From the NCBI RefSeq assembly GCF_900182925.1, contig NZ_LT900024.1, positions 248,001 to 312,000 of the forward strand: a DNA stretch of 64,000 nucleotides. The letters are read 5' to 3'. The stretch comes from Psychrobacter sp. LV10R520-6 (lineage in GTDB: Bacteria > Pseudomonadota > Gammaproteobacteria > Pseudomonadales > Moraxellaceae). The notes beneath the pieces are model-generated. The model worked only from the letters and a program-made list of their open reading frames with translations. It searched no databases and was not told the DNA's origin. Position 1 is the first letter of the stretch. Each line of letters opens with the position of its first letter. Position numbers and translations under genes: made by a program. Positions 58,990-64,000 of this stretch are shown here, in pieces.

Positions 58990-60042
58990 TTACGACAAAC
59001 GTGCGCTGGCAAGCTCAGTCAACTGGTATAATCCTTGACGATGGCGGTTATCGGGTAGAGTGGCGAGTGCTTGCTGAGCGAGTTTGGTCTCTTCCAAAGC
59101 ACGCTGTTTACAGTAATCTAATGAGCCCGAACCGCGCACTAGCTCAATCAATTGTTCCGCGTTCGGCGTTTTACCAGTCTGTACGGCAATTCGCAATTGC
59201 TCATAGCCGTCTTGATCCGTGTCTTTTAATAACTCAAGTGCCTTAATCGTTGGCAGAGTAGGCTTGCCTTCTGCTAAATCATCGCCTAGGTTCTTGCCCA
59301 TCACCTCACTGTCGCCACTGTAATCAAGCACATCATCGACAATCTGAAACGCGTTACCAAAGTGCTGACCAAAATCTGCTAATGCTTGAAGGTGCTGGGT
59401 TTGATCTTGTAAGATAGCGGCCCCTTGGGTAGCCATCATAAATAACCGTGAGGTTTTGCCATCAATGATACGCAGATAGTCAGCCTCAAGCGCGGTAGGG
59501 TTATGTTGATGCTGAAGCTGCAATACTTCACCTTCGGCAATATCGCAAGTACCATCTGAGAACAATTGCAATAAGGGTAAGCTTTGAAAGCCGACCAATA
59601 AATTAAACGCCCGGGCGATCAGATAATCACCGACTAGCACCGCCGTGGCATTGTCCCATGTGGCATTAGCAGTAGGCTTGCCGCGGCGCTGTCCTGATTC
59701 GTCAATCACGTCATCATGTACCAAAGTTGCGGTATGCAACATTTCAGTAATGGCCGCCAAATGCATCGCCTGCTGTGACGGGGCATCATGAAACATTCGT
59801 GCACATAACAAAGTAATCAGCGGGCGCATCCGTTTGCCACCCGCGTTAATCACATGTTGTGAGACGCTCATCACTAGTTGGACTTTGGAGTTAAGACTAC
59901 CAAAAACTTGCTTATCCATAATATCAAAATCATCAGCAACGATGCTTTGGATATCGGCATAGCTTGGTGTGGATAACAACAAGGGGGCAGATTCATTAAA
60001 TGAGTCATTAGATAAAGAAGTACTGGTCATAAGGATAGTCAT
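58990..60042 (-). CDS. ispB: Octaprenyl/polyprenyl diphosphate synthase
   Basis: The trans-prenyltransferase (350 residues from the chosen start) makes the side chain of ubiquinone. The two aspartate-rich motifs are LVHDDVIDE (FARM) and FQIVDDVLDYSG (SARM), with GGKRMRPLITLL near the N-terminus and GKTSRLF between them. The longest frame starts at 60126, but its first 28 residues (MSIQLCYYERVDS...) do not fit the family. ATG codons at 60042 and 60030 are better, and neither has a strong ribosome binding site. It lies divergently from rplU, the conserved ispB/rplU arrangement. Confidence 0.92.
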   Translation of the reverse strand: MTILMTSTSLSNDSFNESAPLLLSTPSYADIQSIVADDFDIMDKQVFGSLNSKVQLVMSVSQHVINAGGKRMRPLITLLCARMFHDAPSQQAMHLAAITEMLHTATLVHDDVIDESGQRRGKPTANATWDNATAVLVGDYLIARAFNLLVGFQSLPLLQLFSDGTCDIAEGEVLQLQHQHNPTALEADYLRIIDGKTSRLFMMATQGAAILQDQTQHLQALADFGQHFGNAFQIVDDVLDYSGDSEVMGKNLGDDLAEGKPTLPTIKALELLKDTDQDGYEQLRIAVQTGKTPNAEQLIELVRGSGSLDYCKQRALEETKLAQQALATLPDNRHRQGLYQLTELASARLS

Positions 60043-60126
60043 ATCAATTAGAATAAAGAGAAAATTTTGATAGCAAGACCTACCAATGCTATCGACCCGC
60101 TCATAATAGCATAGCTGTATGCTCAA

Positions 60127-60290
60127 ATCGGAGACTAAAATGTGACATAAAATGAGCTCAGGTACAAAGCTTCATTATATTTATCACTCAATGCTTATCA
60201 TTCAAAATTCATTATGAACCTTACTCAAAAATAGCTAAGATCGCCTCTAAAAATAACTAATAGTGATCAACAATAAAGACAAATAGATAA
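60127..60290. other. Divergent region between ispB and rplU promoter
   Basis: AT-rich, no gene, presumably holding the ispB promoter. Nothing specific identified. Confidence 0.5.
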
Positions 60291-60294
60291 AGCG

Positions 60295-60324
60295 TTGTAA
60301 GTCACTGATTATATAAGTTATAAT
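60295..60324 (+). promoter_or_regulatory. Probable rplU-rpmA promoter
   Basis: -35 TTGTAA (60295-60300) and -10 TATAAT (60319-60324) with an 18-bp spacer, followed by AACCCCCG. It leaves a 260-nt leader before rplU. Confidence 0.5.
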
Positions 60325-60467
60325 AACCCCCGTTAAATGTAGATCAGTAGTCGTTGTTCCTACTATTGATGTCTTGGTGTCGAGTGCCATATCAAATGGC
60401 TTAGATAATTAATGACCTCAATCTTGATATGAACAAGGATTATTGGTATTACCACCTCACAAAAACA

Positions 60468-60505
60468 AGACGAGCGGCTTGCTTTTATTAGCAAAAAGCC
60501 GTAAA
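60468..60505 (+). other. rplU leader hairpin
   Basis: CGGCTTGCT pairs with AGCaaAAAGCCG (unpaired A's), around TTTATT, in the long 5' leader. It lies about 90 nt before the rplU start. It could be a regulatory or processing structure; no known ribosomal-protein binding site is recognised. Confidence 0.35.
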
Positions 60506-60594
60506 ATCTTGCTTTTAATTTTTCCCTGTCGTGTTCGTTGACGAAGCGTTAGTATCATACTAGCCACGGCACACGGGTTAAACGGAGTTATACA

Positions 60595-60906
60595 ATGTAC
60601 GCAGTAATCAAAAGTGGTGGTAAACAGCACCGTGTCGTCGTCGATGAATTGCTTAAAGTTGAACTACTAAAAGTAGAAGCTGGCGAAACGATCAAATTTG
60701 AAGACGTGATGATGGTTGTTGACGGCGATAACGTCAAAATCGGTCAGCCAGTCGTTGATGGTGCAAGCGTAGAAGTAGAAGTGGTTAAGCATGGTCGCGG
60801 TGACAAAATCCGTATTATCAAGCATAACCGTCGTAAGCATTATCACAAAGAGCAAGGTCACCGCCAATGGTATACCTTGTTAAAAATCAAAGCGATTAAT
60901 GCTTAG
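60595..60906 (+). CDS. rplU: 50S ribosomal protein L21
   Basis: The 103-residue protein is a standard L21: [14 protein letters not shown] at the N-terminus, [12 protein letters not shown] and the conserved basic [23 protein letters not shown] near the C-terminus. A small internal [12 protein letters not shown] duplication is family-normal. GGAG lies before the ATG. It is followed by rpmA after 90 bp, the universal order. Confidence 0.98.
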   Translation: MYAVIKSGGKQHRVVVDELLKVELLKVEAGETIKFEDVMMVVDGDNVKIGQPVVDGASVEVEVVKHGRGDKIRIIKHNRRKHYHKEQGHRQWYTLLKIKAINA

Positions 60907-60996
60907 TTACCAGCTTACTTATTAAAGCTTAACAGCGCACTAAAAGCTTAAGATGTATCGCACACGCGATAATCATATTAACAAGGAGATTTTCTC

Positions 60997-61254
60997 ATGG
61001 CACATAAAAAAGCTGCCGGTTCGACCCGTAACGGTCGTGATTCAAACCCAAAAATGCTCGGCGTAAAAATCTTCGGTGGCCAAACCATCGTTGCTGGTAA
61101 CATCATCGTTCGTCAACGTGGTACAGAGTTCCACGCTGGCGAAGGCGTTGGCATGGGTCGTGACCATACTTTATTTGCATTGAATGACGGTGTGGTAAAG
61201 TTCGCGACCAAAGGTAAATTCAACCGTCGCTATGTGATGGTTGAAGGCGCATAA
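60997..61254 (+). CDS. rpmA: 50S ribosomal protein L27
   Basis: The 85-residue protein begins [24 protein letters not shown], the L27 N-terminus that reaches the peptidyl-transferase centre, with [22 protein letters not shown] following. No N-terminal pre-sequence of the Firmicutes type is present. AAGGAG ribosome binding site. Ends at the terminator at 61306. Confidence 0.98.
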   Translation: MAHKKAAGSTRNGRDSNPKMLGVKIFGGQTIVAGNIIVRQRGTEFHAGEGVGMGRDHTLFALNDGVVKFATKGKFNRRYVMVEGA

Positions 61255-61305
61255 TTGTCGCTGTGCTATTAACTTATTGTGTTTAGATAAGTTCCTATAG
61301 TGAAT

Positions 61306-61338
61306 AAAAAAGTCCTTATTACCAGCCGGTGATAGGGA
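61306..61338. terminator. rplU-rpmA terminator
   Basis: AAAAAAGTCCTTAT pairs with ATAGGGACTTTTTT (one G-U) around a 9-10-nt loop. Confidence 0.85.
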
Positions 61339-61773
61339 CTTTTTTATGTTTATATCTTATTCTTGTTTTGTTCTTTACTTATTAATTTTACTTAATATAT
61401 CAATATTGCCAGAGGTATAGAAACGGTATAAACACAAGGGTGAAATAGTGTAAATTTCTTGGTTACAAGCGTGTATGGCAGGCGTAGTATTGATTGCAAT
61501 TCAGGTCTAGGCGCGTAATAAAAAAGCTGCCACACTGTTGTCCTTGATTGAATGCTCTTGGTCAATAGTGCCGTGATAACTAATGATGGTTGGTTCTTAT
61601 TTATTTATTAAAGCTAATAACTGTTAAAGCTAATAACTAACACGCAACATATTTGACCACAATAAATACACGGCTGATTCGATAACTAGCAAACTAATTG
61701 TGAAAGACCAATAATTAAAGAACGATTTTTAGAGAATAATTGATGTTTTATTTTTATTACGAGAGGAAAAACG
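61339..61773. other. Intergenic region upstream of lolA
   Basis: No gene called. A minus-strand stretch ending at a stop near 61512 is open for only about 29 codons (ISYHGTIDQEHSIK in its middle) and looks protein-like, but it has no start or ribosome binding site. It may be a relic or chance. The lolA promoter must be here; none is clear. Confidence 0.4.
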
Positions 61774-62475
61774 ATGACTTTATTAACTAAGCAAGACTCT
61801 AAACCAACAACGACTGCAAAACAGAAATGGATGAGTGGTGCTTTGGCCGGAGTATTGATGACTACATTTGGCGTTGCTGCGCCTATGGTGGCATTGAGCC
61901 AATCAGCGAACGCGGCTCCAGCAAGTAATCTAGTCGCAGCTCAGCGCTTAAACAAGCTATTAACCAATACTAAGAGTATGACTGCTAACTTTACTCAAAC
62001 GACCAAAGGGGCAAGCAGCGGCACCTTTAAGGGCTCAATGAGCGTTCAGCGCCCAAATAACTTTCGCTGGGAAACCAAGTCACCATCAGAACAGCTGATT
62101 GTGGCCAATAGCAGCTCGATGTGGGTTTATGATAAAGATTTAGAGCAAGCTACCCAGCAAGCGGTAGACAGCCAAGTAGGTAATACCCCCGCACTGCTAC
62201 TATCAGGTGACCCAAGTAAAATCGATAAAAACTTTAAAATTACTCAGCCTTATGCTACCAAGAACTATTACGTACTCTACCCTAAGTCAAGTGACGCCAG
62301 CTTTAAAAACTTATCCGTAAGTTTTAGTGGTGGCAAACCGGTAATGATGGTACTTAACGATACTTTGGGACAAACTACGTCAATTAAATTTAATGGTATC
62401 AAGCTCAACCCAAGTATTAGCAGCAGCCAGTTTAAATTCACGCCACCAAAAGGTGTGGATGTGATCAACCAGTAA
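61774..62475 (+). CDS. lolA: Outer membrane lipoprotein carrier protein LolA
   Basis: The 233-residue protein has a long n-region and signal peptide (cleavage near SANAAPASN, about residue 45-50). The mature LolA domain follows, with LNKLLTNTKSMTANFTQTT, GSMSVQRPNNFRWETKSPSEQLIVANSSSMWVYDKDLEQATQQ and GGKPVMMVLNDTLGQTTSIKF, which form the open beta-barrel that carries lipoproteins from LolCDE to LolB across the periplasm. GAGAGGAAAAACG precedes the ATG. Monocistronic with a terminator downstream. Confidence 0.94.
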   Translation: MTLLTKQDSKPTTTAKQKWMSGALAGVLMTTFGVAAPMVALSQSANAAPASNLVAAQRLNKLLTNTKSMTANFTQTTKGASSGTFKGSMSVQRPNNFRWETKSPSEQLIVANSSSMWVYDKDLEQATQQAVDSQVGNTPALLLSGDPSKIDKNFKITQPYATKNYYVLYPKSSDASFKNLSVSFSGGKPVMMVLNDTLGQTTSIKFNGIKLNPSISSSQFKFTPPKGVDVINQ

Positions 62476-62521
62476 TCTGTAATTAAGCCTATTATGAGAT
62501 AAATATAAGTAAGTCACAGAG

Positions 62522-62558
62522 AAAAGGATCAGCCGTAATTCGGCTGGTCCTTTTTTTA
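62522..62558 (+). terminator. lolA terminator
   Basis: AAAAGGATCAGCCG pairs with CGGCTGGTCCTTTT (one G-U) around TAATT, followed by a long T-run. Confidence 0.9.
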
Positions 62559-63417
62559 TTGAGTAACTAAGAGTAAATCGCTAAATAATCAAAGATAAGT
62601 ACCTATATCTTCTATTAATATTTGTTCAAAGTAGAGCAAGGACAGGTTGCAATTAGGACTAATAGGTTTACAATATCTGTCTACTTATAACGTATATCAT
62701 TAAGCTTATTGACTTGAGCTGCTTAGTTGAATGTCTAGAATTGTGATCAGGCATTTTTTTAATTTTTAGCCGTAAGGTGTAATCTTGTTGTTACGCTTAT
62801 TTGGGTAGGTTTTTAGGCTGATTTTTATGTTTGGTAAAGCAAGTATAAGCCATAGTCTATAACATAATTTTTTGCTCTAAATACATATTTAGTAGCATAT
62901 AAAGTGACCACCCAATACAGTTATAAACTGGCTTTTGAGCCTTGATATGCGTATAGTAAGTAAACAGTTTATGCCAGTTATCACGTCATTGTTGACTACG
63001 TGTAATGAGTTATTAAATCAATTAAAAAAGTCACTATTTAAAAAGTTACTATTTAAATAACTAAGATATTGATTTAATAAGTTTATCCAACGTTGCTAAA
63101 AGATGCGTTTGACGACCAGCCCTTACCTAAGATTTATACTTAAGTATTTTACGGTTGGTATTGTTCTACACTGTCATTAATAAGCTTGATAATTGGTCAT
63201 TACCAGCAAAGTGACCTATTAGTTATTTACAGTGACTCAAAGAAGTCACTTACCGTTGTTTAAAGAAATGACTTAACTTAATAATAAACAGTTACTTTGT
63301 GTTTTCGTCTGCGTCAGGTACGTTGTCATGTCATCATTTTGCTATTAATGCTAAGTTGCAATTAGTGATGGCGTGCGGTATTTATGACACTCGATTGGGT
63401 GAGGAGCACGTATTATC
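62559..63417. other. Long AT-rich region upstream of nuoA
   Basis: About 860 bp with no open reading frame of note on either strand. It has tandem AAAAGTYACTATTTAAA-like units (near 63025-63058) and a GTGACT-caaaga-AGTCAC hairpin (63229-63248). It presumably carries the nuo operon promoter(s), but I could not pick a convincing -35/-10 pair; TTGACG (63109) has a 20-bp gap to TATACT (63135). Confidence 0.45.
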
Positions 63418-64000
63418 ATGTTTGCCTTTAATTGGTCAGCAGTTGCTTTTGTTTTAGCCGCTATCGGCCTAGTTGTGTTTATGCTGGTCGTTCCGCGCTT
63501 GCTTGGCGGACGTTCTCACGGCTTACAAAAAGAAGAAGTATTTGAGGCAGGTGTTGTCGGATCTGGCAACGCCCACATTCGCTTGTCAGCGAAATTCTAT
63601 TTGGTCGCGATCTTTTTTGTTATTTTTGATTTGGAAGCCCTGTATTTATACGCCTACGCAGTTTCAATTCGTGAAACTGGTTGGGCGGGATTTATTGCTG
63701 CTGCGACTTTTATTATCGACTTGCTGATTGGTCTGATCTATGCCTTAAGTCTAGGGGCACTAAACTGGGCACCTGCTGATAAGCTGCGCAAAAAAGCGCG
63801 TCTTTATGCGGCACCCGCCGGTTTCAATCTAGCAACCATCACTAAGTTTGATGGCGTTGATGAGCTAATGGTGGATCCTACTGGTAAGATTCCGGCGCAG
63901 TCATCAGGGCAAATCAACGTTTCAAATAATATTGAAGCCAATCGTCACCACCTACAAAATATCGATCATATCAATACCACAGGTAATATTACTTCTGTAG
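63418..64000 (+). CDS. nuoA: NADH-quinone oxidoreductase subunit A (runs off window end)
   Basis: At least 194 residues are visible, starting MFAFNWSAVAFVLAAIGLVV, with the NuoA core YLVAIFFVIFDLEALYLYAYAV (conserved Asp-Leu-Glu-Ala in a membrane helix) and a third helix ATFIIDLLIGLIYALSLGALNW. The family is usually 120-150 residues. Here a polar C-terminal extension of more than 60 residues follows the last helix and is still open at position 64000. First gene of the complex I operon, which should continue to the right. GAGGAG lies 12 nt before the ATG. Confidence 0.92.
   Translation, partial: MFAFNWSAVAFVLAAIGLVVFMLVVPRLLGGRSHGLQKEEVFEAGVVGSGNAHIRLSAKFYLVAIFFVIFDLEALYLYAYAVSIRETGWAGFIAAATFIIDLLIGLIYALSLGALNWAPADKLRKKARLYAAPAGFNLATITKFDGVDELMVDPTGKIPAQSSGQINVSNNIEANRHHLQNIDHINTTGNITSV

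Noticed and set aside
61425..61600. Minus-strand 29-codon frame with ISYHGTIDQEHSIK
   Set aside because: Too short, bounded by stops, no start or ribosome binding site; noted only as a possible relic.

Overview
The window looks like a chromosomal segment of a Psychrobacter-type gammaproteobacterium (Moraxellaceae). This is inferred from the moderate-to-low GC, the dut-algC-argB, leuS-lptE-holA and rplU-rpmA neighbourhoods, split pntAA/pntAB/pntB transhydrogenase genes, an AdeIJK/MexAB-OprM-like efflux operon, and rRNA and protein sequences that read as Moraxellaceae. No search was run, so the genus is an inference.

Layout. 0-14.5 kb is housekeeping sequence: a small lipoprotein, yaaA, the pnt operon, a hotdog thioesterase, iscX, a GyrI-like protein, a FecA-like TonB receptor with a Fur-box-like site, a GNAT enzyme, dapE, a 2OG-Fe(II) oxygenase, rlmJ and pssA. 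14.6-20.8 kb is a complete rRNA operon (three promoters, 16S, tRNA-Ile, tRNA-Ala, 23S, 5S, terminators) with long-range complementary stems around the 16S and 23S genes. 20.8-24.4 kb is an accessory patch. It holds a minus-strand fragment resembling an integron integrase, an 872-residue Zn-hook ABC ATPase with a HEPN-like C-terminus, an attC-like element, a small membrane protein and a second attC-like element. I read it as a relic integron whose first cassette carries a candidate defence gene.

24.4-33.8 kb holds osmC, a flavodoxin-like gene, a DUF938 methyltransferase, a dienelactone hydrolase, a small palindromic MITE-like element, a large-subunit catalase, a complete-looking IS607 element (serine transposase plus an intact RNA-guided TnpB), a metallo-beta-lactamase-fold hydrolase and two identical tRNA-Lys genes. 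33.8-60 kb is mostly minus strand: macB/macA, holA-lptE-leuS, an ArsC/Spx-like gene, a small membrane protein, argB, algC, dut, mgtE, rep, hemB, a tripartite RND efflux operon and ispB. 60.2-64 kb holds rplU-rpmA, lolA and the start of nuoA, which runs off the window end.

The most interesting items are the ATPase-HEPN gene in its integron-like setting, a conserved leader module in front of all four tRNA genes (plus a copy with no tRNA behind it), and the intact IS607 TnpB with its probable guide RNA region. No CRISPR array, prophage or replication origin was seen.
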